Positions 51,266 to 59,923 of a DNA stretch of 64,000 bases are shown in pieces. Positions within the stretch are counted from its first letter, which is position 1; each line of letters begins with the position of its first letter. The notes below the pieces were generated by a model. That model made no database searches. It saw nothing but the letters and a program-made list of their open reading frames with translations, and was not told the DNA's origin. Source of the stretch: Flagellimonas aurea (GTDB lineage: Bacteria > Bacteroidota > Bacteroidia > Flavobacteriales > Flavobacteriaceae); the NCBI RefSeq assembly GCF_017313785.1, contig NZ_JAFLNL010000007.1, positions 62,001-126,000 of the forward strand. The letters run 5' to 3'. The translations under genes and the position numbers were made by a program.

Positions 51266-53650
51266 ATGGCAGATTCGACCTGTTATCATTGTGGAGACGA
51301 ATGCGGTGGCCGCAGCGTTCAATTTGATGATAAGGATTTTTGTTGCAACGGTTGTAAGACCGTCTACGAAATCTTTACATCCAATGGCCTGTCCACCTTC
51401 TACGAAATAGAGGGAAAGGCAGGTACTACCCCGAACGAAATTCGTCAGAAATACGATTTTTTGGACAACCAGGAAATCGCGCAACAACTCTTGGAATTTA
51501 ATGAAGATGGCGTGCAAGTGGTCAGTTTGAGCATTCCTACCATTCATTGCAGTTCCTGTATCTGGGTTTTGGAAAACTTGAACAAACTGCATTCGGCCAT
51601 AAAAGTTTCTCAGGTCGATTTTCCCAAAAAGACCATACGGGTCACTTATAAAACAGAAGACTTTTCCCTTAAAGCCTTGGTGCTCTTATTGGGAAGTATC
51701 GGGTACGCGCCCTATATCTCCTTGGAGGAATACAACAAAAAAGGAAAAAAGGTCGACCGTTCCTTAATTTACAAATTGGGCGTGGCAGGATTTGCCTTCG
51801 GGAACGTAATGCTGTTCTCGTTTCCAGAATATTTTGAGGTAGAAGAATTTTGGTTGGATCAGTACAAGCACGCTTTTCGGTGGTTGATGTTCGCCTTTTC
51901 CTTGCCCGTAGTATTTTATGCGTCACAAGATTATTTCATTTCCGCTTACAAAGGTATCCGCTCCAAATTATTGAATATTGATGTGCCCATCGCACTGGGA
52001 ATTTTGGTGCTCTTTTTAAGAAGCTCGATTGATATCATATTTGACTTGGGCTCTGGATTTTTTGACAGCCTCACGGGCTTGGTGTTCTTTCTATTGTTGG
52101 GCAAGTTCTTTCAGCAGAAGACCTATGCCTACCTATCATTTGAGAGGGATTACAAGTCATATTTTCCCATAGCCGTAACCCGTCTGAAGAAAAACGGGGA
52201 AGAGGAAAACATCCAGATTTACAATATTGAAGTAGGGGATAGAGTCCTGATCCGTAGCCACGAGATTATTCCTGTGGATTGTATCCTCATCAAAGGAACG
52301 GCCGAAATTGATTATAGTTTTGTAACGGGTGAGTCCGATGCCGTATTCAAGGAATCGGGAGAAAAACTGTTTGCAGGCGGAAAGCAACTTTCGGGAGTCT
52401 TGGAAGTTGAGGTGCTAAAATCCGTTTCCCAAAGTTACTTGACCCAACTCTGGGGCAATTCCATATTTTCCAAAGACAAGGCGAGCCAATTCCAAACCCT
52501 TACCGATAGCATAGGCAAACGATTTACCATTGCCGTGTTGAGCATTGCTACGGCTGCCACTATTTTTTGGTTGATTTTTGACCCAAGCTTGGCCCTCAAT
52601 GTGTTCACTTCTGTACTCATTATAGCCTGTCCCTGTGCCATTGCTTTGGCAGCTCCGTTTACCTTGGGCAATATGCTCCGAATTTTTGGAAAATATAAGT
52701 TCTACTTGAAGAACACTAATGTAATCGAACGTTTGGCCAAAATCGATACCGCCATTTTTGATAAAACGGGTACGCTCACCACCAATCAAAAGGATACCAT
52801 CCATTATGAAGGTATGGAGCTTACAGAAGAAGAAACCGCACTTCTAAAAACGACCTTGAGGGCTTCCAACCACCCCTTGAGCCGCTCACTTTACGATATT
52901 TTACAATCCAATTCCATAATGACCTTGGAAGAGTTTCAAGAGCATACGGGAAAGGGTATCGAAGGAAAATATAACCATCATTCCATAAAAGTGGGGTCGG
53001 CATCCTACGTGGGGGAAAGCAAATCCAACTCCATTGCGAACACGGCGGTTTATGTAAGTGCCGATGAAGATGTAAAAGGAAGATTTGTGTTCAAGAATAC
53101 CTATAGGGAGGGGATGAGCCAAATTTTTGATGAACTCTCGAATGATTTGGAACTCGGCATTCTTTCGGGCGATAACGATGGGGAAAAAACCCAATTGCAA
53201 AAAGTGCTTCCAGAAAAGACAAAGATGCTATTTGACCAAAAGCCCGAGGATAAGTTGGACTACATCAAACAGCTACAGGAAAAACACAAGGTTTTGATGG
53301 TGGGCGATGGATTGAACGATGCAGGAGCTTTGGCCCAAAGCGATGTGGGATTGGCAGTTTCGGAGAACATCAATGTGTTTTCGCCCGCTTGTGATGGAAT
53401 TTTGGATGCCAGCAAGTTGAAAATGCTGCCAAAGTTCATAAAACTGTCCAAACGGTCCATGCGCATCATAAAAATGAGCTTTTTGTTGTCGCTCTGCTAC
53501 AATGTGGTGGGACTGTATTTTGCCGTGACAGGCCAGTTGCAGCCCGTGATTGCCGCTATTTTGATGCCTCTGAGTTCCATTAGTATAGTGGTGTTTACCA
53601 CCTTGGCAACAAATTATTTGGGAAAAGAATTAAAAAATTTAGAAAGCTGA
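51266..53650 (+). CDS. ccoI: Copper-transporting P-type ATPase CcoI
   Basis: The 794-residue P1B ATPase has an N-terminal Cys-rich domain (CYHCGDECGG, DFCCNGCKTVYEIF), an HMA-like domain with HCSSCIWV, the transport motif CPC in LIIACPCAIALAAP, the phosphorylation site DKTGTLT and hinge GDGLNDAGAL. This is the CcoI/FixI layout, which supplies copper for assembly of cbb3 oxidase. It is the first gene of the cco cluster and reads divergently from fnr through a shared FNR box. A second FNR box overlaps its stop codon and drives ccoS onward. Confidence 0.94.
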   Translation: MADSTCYHCGDECGGRSVQFDDKDFCCNGCKTVYEIFTSNGLSTFYEIEGKAGTTPNEIRQKYDFLDNQEIAQQLLEFNEDGVQVVSLSIPTIHCSSCIWVLENLNKLHSAIKVSQVDFPKKTIRVTYKTEDFSLKALVLLLGSIGYAPYISLEEYNKKGKKVDRSLIYKLGVAGFAFGNVMLFSFPEYFEVEEFWLDQYKHAFRWLMFAFSLPVVFYASQDYFISAYKGIRSKLLNIDVPIALGILVLFLRSSIDIIFDLGSGFFDSLTGLVFFLLLGKFFQQKTYAYLSFERDYKSYFPIAVTRLKKNGEEENIQIYNIEVGDRVLIRSHEIIPVDCILIKGTAEIDYSFVTGESDAVFKESGEKLFAGGKQLSGVLEVEVLKSVSQSYLTQLWGNSIFSKDKASQFQTLTDSIGKRFTIAVLSIATAATIFWLIFDPSLALNVFTSVLIIACPCAIALAAPFTLGNMLRIFGKYKFYLKNTNVIERLAKIDTAIFDKTGTLTTNQKDTIHYEGMELTEEETALLKTTLRASNHPLSRSLYDILQSNSIMTLEEFQEHTGKGIEGKYNHHSIKVGSASYVGESKSNSIANTAVYVSADEDVKGRFVFKNTYREGMSQIFDELSNDLELGILSGDNDGEKTQLQKVLPEKTKMLFDQKPEDKLDYIKQLQEKHKVLMVGDGLNDAGALAQSDVGLAVSENINVFSPACDGILDASKLKMLPKFIKLSKRSMRIIKMSFLLSLCYNVVGLYFAVTGQLQPVIAAILMPLSSISIVVFTTLATNYLGKELKNLES

Positions 53651-53690
53651 TATATGTCATTTTTTGAGGAAAACCATCAGAGTAGTTTTA
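53647..53690 (+). promoter_or_regulatory. FNR-type box and -7 element upstream of ccoS
   Basis: CTGATATATGTCAT (53647-53660) overlaps the ccoI stop codon. TAGTTTTA (53683-53690), 7/8 of TAnnTTTG, begins 29.5 bp from the box centre; the ccoS ATG is 56.5 bp away. Confidence 0.78.
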
Positions 53691-53709
53691 CACCTAAATT
53701 CAGGCAGGT

Positions 53710-53919
53710 ATGAGTGTTATTTATGTGTTGTTGGCCATAAGCATAACGGTGGCCATAGTCTTTTTTATAGCCTTTGTTTTTTCGGTAAAAAGCGGACAAT
53801 ACGATGATACCTATACCCCATCGGTAAGAATGTTGTTTGAAGATGAGGTGGTCAAGGACAAGGATAAATCAAACCTAAATAAAAAGGAAATCGAACAAAC
53901 TAAAAGCACAAACCAATAA
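53710..53919 (+). CDS. ccoS: cbb3 oxidase assembly protein CcoS
   Basis: The 69-residue protein has one N-terminal membrane helix (MSVIYVLLAISITVAIVFFIAFVF) followed by SGQYDDTYTPSVRMLFEDE, the standard CcoS signature (short helix then Q-[FY]-D-D). It is needed to load cofactors into CcoN. It starts 60 bp after ccoI and ends 2 bp before ccoNO. Confidence 0.94.
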   Translation: MSVIYVLLAISITVAIVFFIAFVFSVKSGQYDDTYTPSVRMLFEDEVVKDKDKSNLNKKEIEQTKSTNQ

Positions 53920-53921
53920 AT

Positions 53922-56123
53922 ATGGAAATACAACAGTTCCGTTACGATAACAAAATCGTACAAAAGTTCTTATACGCCACCATTCTATGGGGCGTAGTGG
54001 GTATGGCAGTAGGTCTCTTGTTGGCCTTTATGTTTTTGTTTCCCAATGTCACCGAAGGTATCTCTTGGTTGAGTTTTGGGCGTTTGCGTCCATTGCATAC
54101 CAATGCCGTGATCTTCGCATTTGTGGGGAACGCCATTTTTGCAGGGGTGTATTACTCGCTGCAACGCTTGCTAAAAGCAAGAATGTTCAGTGATATCCTT
54201 AGCAACATCAACTTCTGGGGGTGGCAATTGATCATTGTGGCTGCAGCGTTGACCTTGCCCTTGGGGTACACCACATCCAAAGAATACGCCGAATTGGAGT
54301 GGCCGATAGATTTGGCCATTGCGGTAGTTTGGGTAATTTTTGGTTGGAACATGATCGGTACCATCTTAAAAAGAAGACAAAGGCACCTCTATGTGGCGAT
54401 TTGGTTCTATCTGGCCACATTTGTAACCGTAGCAGTGCTGCACATCTTCAATAGCTTGGAATTGCCAGTAACGGCCTTGAAGAGTTACTCCGTTTACGCT
54501 GGTGTGCAAGATGCCTTGGTGCAATGGTGGTATGGTCACAATGCGGTGGCATTCTTTTTGACCACACCTTTCTTAGGTTTGATGTACTACTTTGTTCCCA
54601 AAGCGGCCAACCGTCCCATTTATTCCTATAGACTGTCCATTGTCCACTTCTGGTCATTGATATTTATTTATATCTGGGCTGGCCCCCACCATTTGTTGTA
54701 TTCTGCATTGCCTGATTGGGCACAGAACCTCGGTGTGGTATTCTCCATCATGTTGATTGCTCCATCTTGGGGTGGTATGATCAACGGATTGTTGACCCTT
54801 CGCGGTGTATGGGACAAGGTGCGCACCGATGCTACATTAAAATTTATGGTGGTTGCTATCACAGGTTATGGTATGGCCACTTTTGAAGGCCCCATGCTTT
54901 CTTTGAAAAACGTAAACGCCATTGCCCACTTTAGTGACTGGATCATTGCCCACGTTCACGTTGGTGCCTTGGCTTGGAACGGATTCTTGACCTTTGGTAT
55001 GATTTATTGGTTGGTGCCCCGAATGTTCAAAACGGAACTCCACTCCAAAGGATTGGCAAACTTCCACTTCTGGATCGGAACTTTGGGTATTGTATTGTAT
55101 GCCCTGCCCATGTACGTAGCTGGATTCACCCAAGCCTTGATGTGGAAGGAATTCAACCCAGATGGCACCTTGGTCTACGGTAACTTCTTGGAAACCGTTA
55201 CCCAAATTATCCCCATGTACTGGATGAGGGCCATTGGAGGTTCCTTGTACATCTTGGGTATGTTCGTACTGCTGTACAATGTGGTAAGAACAATTAGGTC
55301 GGGCAGTAAGGTCGAAGATGAAGCAGCAGAAGCTCCAGCTTTGGAACGCGTTGCGAAAAGAAGAGTAGCGGGCGAAACCTTCCACAATTGGTTGGAAAGA
55401 AAACCCGTCCAATTGACCATCTTGGCCACCATCGCCATCTTGATTGGTGGTATCATTCAGATTGTACCGACCATTTTGGTGAAATCCAATATTCCTACGA
55501 TTACCAGTGTTAAACCCTATACACCATTAGAGTTGGAAGGGAGGGACCTTTATATTAGAGAAGGCTGTGTGAGCTGTCACTCGCAAATGATTCGTCCGTT
55601 CCGTAGTGAAGTGGAGCGTTATGGCGAATATGCCAAGGCAGGGGAGTTTGTTTACGACCACCCGTTCTTGTGGGGTAGTAAACGTACAGGTCCTGACTTG
55701 CTTCGAGTAGGTGGAAAATATTCCGATAGCTGGCACTTGAACCATATGTACGATCCACAGAGTACGTCCGCAGGTTCCATTATGCCATCGTACGAATGGC
55801 TGGTGACAGATGAGCACGATCGTAGCGATATTCAGGCCAAAATGGAAACCATGGTAAAACTTGGAGTACCTTATACAGAAGAAGATATTGCCAATGCACC
55901 AGAATCCATGGCAGAGCAAGCAGCGTCAATTGAAAAGAGTCTTTACGCAGACCCAGAATTTGAGAGAACGTACGAAGCGGATAAAAAGTACGCACAGGAA
56001 AATGGATTGGATTTTGTGGAAATGCGAGATCGTGAAATCGTAGCCTTGATTGCCTATCTACAGCGATTGGGTACCGATATCAAAATTGAAGGAACAGAAG
56101 AAACTATATCTCAAAACAAATAA
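53922..56123 (+). CDS. ccoNO: cbb3 cytochrome oxidase, fused CcoN-CcoO
   Basis: The 733-residue protein joins the catalytic subunit CcoN (about 1-480) and the cytochrome c subunit CcoO (about 490-733). CcoN shows the heme and copper ligands in GRLRPLHTNAVIF, WYGHNAVAF, AGPHHLLYSALP and IIAHVHVGALAWNG. CcoO has a membrane anchor and one heme c site CVSCH (about 548-552) with a distal Met in SIMPSYEW. It reduces oxygen at very low concentrations and pumps protons. The fusion is usual in Bacteroidetes. It follows ccoS by 2 bp and precedes ccoQ by 2 bp. Confidence 0.96.
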   Translation: MEIQQFRYDNKIVQKFLYATILWGVVGMAVGLLLAFMFLFPNVTEGISWLSFGRLRPLHTNAVIFAFVGNAIFAGVYYSLQRLLKARMFSDILSNINFWGWQLIIVAAALTLPLGYTTSKEYAELEWPIDLAIAVVWVIFGWNMIGTILKRRQRHLYVAIWFYLATFVTVAVLHIFNSLELPVTALKSYSVYAGVQDALVQWWYGHNAVAFFLTTPFLGLMYYFVPKAANRPIYSYRLSIVHFWSLIFIYIWAGPHHLLYSALPDWAQNLGVVFSIMLIAPSWGGMINGLLTLRGVWDKVRTDATLKFMVVAITGYGMATFEGPMLSLKNVNAIAHFSDWIIAHVHVGALAWNGFLTFGMIYWLVPRMFKTELHSKGLANFHFWIGTLGIVLYALPMYVAGFTQALMWKEFNPDGTLVYGNFLETVTQIIPMYWMRAIGGSLYILGMFVLLYNVVRTIRSGSKVEDEAAEAPALERVAKRRVAGETFHNWLERKPVQLTILATIAILIGGIIQIVPTILVKSNIPTITSVKPYTPLELEGRDLYIREGCVSCHSQMIRPFRSEVERYGEYAKAGEFVYDHPFLWGSKRTGPDLLRVGGKYSDSWHLNHMYDPQSTSAGSIMPSYEWLVTDEHDRSDIQAKMETMVKLGVPYTEEDIANAPESMAEQAASIEKSLYADPEFERTYEADKKYAQENGLDFVEMRDREIVALIAYLQRLGTDIKIEGTEETISQNK

Positions 56124-56125
56124 CC

Positions 56126-56314
56126 ATGTTGAAATTTGTAAAAGAACATATGGAAACCATCGACGGGATAGCCAACTATCCCATGGTTTCCCTGCTTATC
56201 TTCTTTGTGTTTTTTGTGTTATTGTTCTGGTGGGTTTTCACCGCCACCAAGGAACACATAAGGGAGATGTCCGAACTGCCTTTGGATAACGATGATCAAC
56301 AAAACAAACTATAA
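56126..56314 (+). CDS. ccoQ: cbb3 oxidase small subunit CcoQ
   Basis: The 62-residue protein has a single membrane helix (YPMVSLLIFFVFFVLLFWWVF, about 17-37) and a polar tail ending EMSELPLDND, the usual CcoQ form. It stabilises the oxidase. It lies 2 bp after ccoNO and 4 bp before the chosen start of ccoP. Confidence 0.88.
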   Translation: MLKFVKEHMETIDGIANYPMVSLLIFFVFFVLLFWWVFTATKEHIREMSELPLDNDDQQNKL

Positions 56315-56318
56315 CATT

Positions 56319-57278
56319 ATGAGCACAAAAACACCTTGGTGGATACGAGTCCCCGTTCTATTCTTTTTGATCTTCGGATTGATGGAATTCTTTATAGACT
56401 CTGGTGATAAACCTGCAATTATCGAATATCCGATCACACAGTTTTTCCTGCTGTTGGTTTTAATGATTCTTATTGCCATAGAACTGATATTGGCTTCTAT
56501 AGAGAACATAATGTTCCAAACCCTTTCAGAAGAAGGCAAGGAGCGCTACTTAGAGGCCAAAAGCAAAAAGTACGAATGGACATGGGCCAAAAATCTCATG
56601 AAAAATTTGACCAAGAGCCGCTCCATTGAGCGCGAAGGGGAAATTGTCCTCGATCACAATTACGATGGTATTCGTGAGTTGGACAACGTATTGCCTCCTT
56701 GGTGGGTATACCTCTTTTATGGCACCATAATTTTCTCGGTAGTGTACTTGGTGCGTTTTCATGTTATTGGGGATTATGATCAAGCACAGGAATACGAACA
56801 AGAAGTTGCTGCTGCACAGCAGGCCATAGAAGAATATAAAAGGACCGCAAAGGATTTGGTGGATGCCAGTACGGTAGAGTTCCTATCGAATGAATCGGAC
56901 TTGGCCGCTGGGGAGAAAATTTTCCAGACCAATTGTGTTGCATGTCATACACAAGATGGAGGTGGGTCCATTGGGCCTAACCTAACCGATAAGTATTGGA
57001 TATTGGGCGGAGGCATCAAAAATGTCTTCACCACAATTTCCGAAGGTGGACGTGACGGTAAAGGGATGATTGCATGGAAGCAAAGCTTAAAGCCTGCGGA
57101 AATAGCCCAGGTGGCCAGTTATGTCATCTCATTGGGCGGAACCACACCCGCCAATCCAAAGGAACCTGAAGGTGAAATTTGGGTGGACCCAAATGCTCCA
57201 GAAGATACCAATGGAACCGAATCTGAAACCCCGCCGACAGAGCAGGTTTCGGACTCAACTGAAGTAGCCATGCAGTAG
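56319..57278 (+). CDS. ccoP: cbb3 oxidase cytochrome c subunit CcoP
   Basis: The start ATG 56319 lies just after the ccoQ stop; an earlier in-frame ATG at 56292 would overlap ccoQ by 23 bp. The 319-residue protein has three membrane helices: two N-terminal (about 10-25 and 37-55) and one at about 127-147. The periplasmic heme c domain carries CVACH with a later GMIAWKQ Met ligand. Only one CxxCH site is present, compared with two in proteobacterial CcoP. The Pro/Glu-rich tail (ETPPTEQVSDS) is probably disordered. It passes electrons from cytochrome c to the oxidase core. Confidence 0.92.
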   Translation: MSTKTPWWIRVPVLFFLIFGLMEFFIDSGDKPAIIEYPITQFFLLLVLMILIAIELILASIENIMFQTLSEEGKERYLEAKSKKYEWTWAKNLMKNLTKSRSIEREGEIVLDHNYDGIRELDNVLPPWWVYLFYGTIIFSVVYLVRFHVIGDYDQAQEYEQEVAAAQQAIEEYKRTAKDLVDASTVEFLSNESDLAAGEKIFQTNCVACHTQDGGGSIGPNLTDKYWILGGGIKNVFTTISEGGRDGKGMIAWKQSLKPAEIAQVASYVISLGGTTPANPKEPEGEIWVDPNAPEDTNGTESETPPTEQVSDSTEVAMQ

Positions 57279-57328
57279 CCTTTTAGGGCCGTCTATGGTA
57301 GTATATGAATCGATAAATCACAAATTCG

Positions 57329-58738
57329 ATGGAAGAGAATTTTAGGGATTCCATAGGCACAATCACAGAAGAAGGAAAAAGGAATTGGATCTTTCCAAAG
57401 AAACCCAGTGGACGGTATTACGATTACCGAAAGTACGTAAGTTACTTTCTGCTGATTTTCTTGATAGCAGCCCCCTTTGTCAAGATCAACGGGCACCAGT
57501 TTTTGTTGTTCAATGTGCTGGATAGGCGCTTCAATATATTCGGGGTTCCATTTTGGCCGCAGGATTTTCACTTGGTGGTGGTGTCCATGATCATTGGAGT
57601 GATTTTCATCGCACTGTTCACAGTGGCCTACGGGCGTATTTTTTGTGGATGGATGTGCCCCCAGACCATTTTTTTGGAAATGGTGTTCCGCCGTATCGAA
57701 TATTGGATAGATGGTGACCGAGGTGCGCAAATGCGATTGGCCAAAGCACCTTGGACGGGCAAGAAGATTCGGAAAAGAGTATTGAAGTGGATCATATTCT
57801 TCATTATCTCCTTTTTAATTGCCAATGTTTTCTTGGCGTACTTGATTGGCAGTGATCAATTGATTTCCTATATCACGGACGGTCCAATGGAGCACCTTGG
57901 CACCATGGTTCCGTTGCTGATTTTCACTGGAGTGTTCTACTTCATCTTCGCGTGGTTCAGGGAGCAGGTGTGCATCATTGCTTGCCCTTATGGAAGATTG
58001 CAAGGGGTATTGCTTGATAATAAATCCATTGTGGTGGCCTATGATCATAAACGGGGCGAAGGTGAAAATGGGCGCAAAAAGTTCAGAAAAAATGAAGACA
58101 GGGAAGCGCTCGGACATGGCGATTGTATTGATTGCCTACAATGTGTAAATGTCTGTCCTACGGGAATAGACATCCGTAACGGGACACAGTTGGAATGTGT
58201 GAACTGTACCGCCTGTATCGATGAGTGCGATCACATTATGGAGAGCATCGATAAGCCCAAAGGGTTGATCAGATACGCCAGTGAAGACGAGATTACCCAT
58301 AAGAACAAGTTCAAGTTTACACCTCGGATGAAGGGGTACACCGCGGTACTTGTTGTTTTGATAGGGGTTTTGATCGGAATGTTGTTTATGCGGAACGAGG
58401 TCGAAGCAAATATTTTACGTTTGCCAGGGCAACTGTACGAGCGAAAAGAGAACAATATCATCAGTAACGTTTACACCTATAAATTGATGAACAAGACCAC
58501 CAAGGATATCGAAAATGTGTCTTTTGAACTGATGTCGCACAATGGAGAAATCAAAATGGTTTCACAAGATAAGTTTACCGTTCCTGCAGAGGAGCTTACG
58601 GAAGGAACGTTGTTCATCGAAATAAACGCTTCGGCATTGAACGGTGATAAGGACAAATTGAAGATTGGTGTATATAGTGGAGAGAAACTCATAGAAACCA
58701 CGGTGACGCAGTTTTTGGCACCAAGGAGTTATAATTAA
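57329..58738 (+). CDS. ccoG: cbb3 oxidase accessory protein CcoG (FixG/RdxA-like)
   Basis: The 469-residue membrane ferredoxin has about five membrane helices, the CGWMCPQTIFLEMVFRRIE and IACPYGRLQGVL motifs, and two 4Fe-4S clusters in GHGDCIDCLQCVNVCPTGI and ECVNCTACIDECD (about 265-305). A C-terminal Ig-like domain follows the last helix. CcoG reduces Cu(II) for delivery to cbb3 oxidase. It starts 50 bp after ccoP and is followed 11 bp later by ccoH. Confidence 0.94.
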   Translation: MEENFRDSIGTITEEGKRNWIFPKKPSGRYYDYRKYVSYFLLIFLIAAPFVKINGHQFLLFNVLDRRFNIFGVPFWPQDFHLVVVSMIIGVIFIALFTVAYGRIFCGWMCPQTIFLEMVFRRIEYWIDGDRGAQMRLAKAPWTGKKIRKRVLKWIIFFIISFLIANVFLAYLIGSDQLISYITDGPMEHLGTMVPLLIFTGVFYFIFAWFREQVCIIACPYGRLQGVLLDNKSIVVAYDHKRGEGENGRKKFRKNEDREALGHGDCIDCLQCVNVCPTGIDIRNGTQLECVNCTACIDECDHIMESIDKPKGLIRYASEDEITHKNKFKFTPRMKGYTAVLVVLIGVLIGMLFMRNEVEANILRLPGQLYERKENNIISNVYTYKLMNKTTKDIENVSFELMSHNGEIKMVSQDKFTVPAEELTEGTLFIEINASALNGDKDKLKIGVYSGEKLIETTVTQFLAPRSYN

Positions 58739-58749
58739 AAAAGAAAATA

Positions 58750-59196
58750 ATGAAAATTAATTGGGGAACAGGAATCGTATTGGCATTTATAGGCTTCATA
58801 AGCTTTATCCTATACTTTGTGGTTAGGATGAGCACGGATGACAGTGCCAACCACGATTTGGTAACGGAGGAATATTATAAGAAAGAATTGGCCTATCAAC
58901 AGCAGATAGATGCATCAAAAACCGCTATGGAAATGAATGCCAACCTTACCGTTGAAAAAACGGCCGAAGGCTTGATGATTTATTTTCCAGAGCGTTTCAA
59001 CCCGAATAAGATAAGTGGAACAGTGTCCCTATACAGACCGTCTAACAAGCATTTGGATACAAACTTTCCTATAAGTTTGTCCAAAACACATTTGCTCATA
59101 CCTGACAATCGCTTGGTGGACGGTCGCTGGGACATTTCCATAAACTGGGAATACGAAGGTAATTCCTTTTTACATAAACAAAAATTGGTGTACTGA
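58750..59196 (+). CDS. ccoH: FixH/CcoH family protein
   Basis: The 148-residue protein has one N-terminal membrane helix (about 5-25, WGTGIVLAFIGFISFILYFVV) followed by the typical DLVTEEYYKKELAYQQQIDA and a beta domain (ISGTVSLYRPSNKHLD, GRWDISINWEYEGNSFLHK). FixH/CcoH proteins assist cbb3 assembly together with CcoG and CcoI. It is 2 bp upstream of the next membrane gene, in one operon. Confidence 0.92.
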   Translation: MKINWGTGIVLAFIGFISFILYFVVRMSTDDSANHDLVTEEYYKKELAYQQQIDASKTAMEMNANLTVEKTAEGLMIYFPERFNPNKISGTVSLYRPSNKHLDTNFPISLSKTHLLIPDNRLVDGRWDISINWEYEGNSFLHKQKLVY

Positions 59197-59198
59197 TC

Positions 59199-59909
59199 AT
59201 GTTGACCTCTGCTTTGGTTCTGGGATTGTTGGGAAGTTTGCACTGCTTGGGCATGTGCGGGCCAATAGCCTTTATGTTGCCATTGGAGCAGAACAACAAT
59301 GTAAAAAAGACGGTACAACTGTCCATTTACCACTTCGGGAGGTTATTGGCCTACGGAATCATTGGATTGCTTTTCGGACTTTTGGGCAAGGGTTTGTCCC
59401 TGTTCGGTATCCAACAGAAGCTTTCCATCGGTATTGGTGCCTTAATGATCATTTTGGTGCTCATTCCTGGAAAATACTTTAACGGGCATAAGCTTTTATC
59501 ACCCGTTTACTCAATTATTGGCAAGGTAAAATCCAAACTTGGGGCCGAACTCAAAAAAAAGACACCCGATACCTTTTTGACCATAGGATTTTTGAACGGC
59601 TTTTTACCCTGTGGTCTGGTATATATGGCGCTTTTGGGGGCCATGGCCATGGGAAACCCTTTGGAAGGTGGGCTCTACATGATGATTTTTGGTTTGGGCA
59701 CCGTACCTTTAATGTCCTTGGTGGTCTATTCCAAAGGAATGTTCAGTACCTCGATAAAATCTAGAATACAGAAATTGATACCGGTATTTGTGGTCATCAT
59801 TGGTGTTTTGTTTATTGTGCGCGGGCTTGGATTGGGAATACCCTATGTTTCCCCAAAGGCAGCCCCGGCCGACACCGTATCGGCGACCATAGAATGCCAT
59901 CAACCCTAA
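59199..59909 (+). CDS. TauE/UreH-like six-helix membrane protein of the cco operon
   Basis: The 236-residue membrane protein opens with LGLLGSLHCLGMCGPIAF, the Cys/His-containing motif of UreH_2/DsbD-like (TauE/SafE-annotated) transporters, and has a matching second motif FLNGFLPCGLVYMALLGAMA. Proteins of this type in cco operons are thought to handle copper or thiol chemistry during oxidase assembly. It follows ccoH by 2 bp. The 3' end overlaps the frame of the next gene only if that gene started upstream of its chosen ATG. Confidence 0.85.
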   Translation: MLTSALVLGLLGSLHCLGMCGPIAFMLPLEQNNNVKKTVQLSIYHFGRLLAYGIIGLLFGLLGKGLSLFGIQQKLSIGIGALMIILVLIPGKYFNGHKLLSPVYSIIGKVKSKLGAELKKKTPDTFLTIGFLNGFLPCGLVYMALLGAMAMGNPLEGGLYMMIFGLGTVPLMSLVVYSKGMFSTSIKSRIQKLIPVFVVIIGVLFIVRGLGLGIPYVSPKAAPADTVSATIECHQP

Positions 59910-59923
59910 AAATCGAATCCAGA

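Noticed and set aside
54837-55412. 191-codon open frame on the minus strand
   Set aside because: Antisense to ccoNO, whose heme-ligand motifs are intact.
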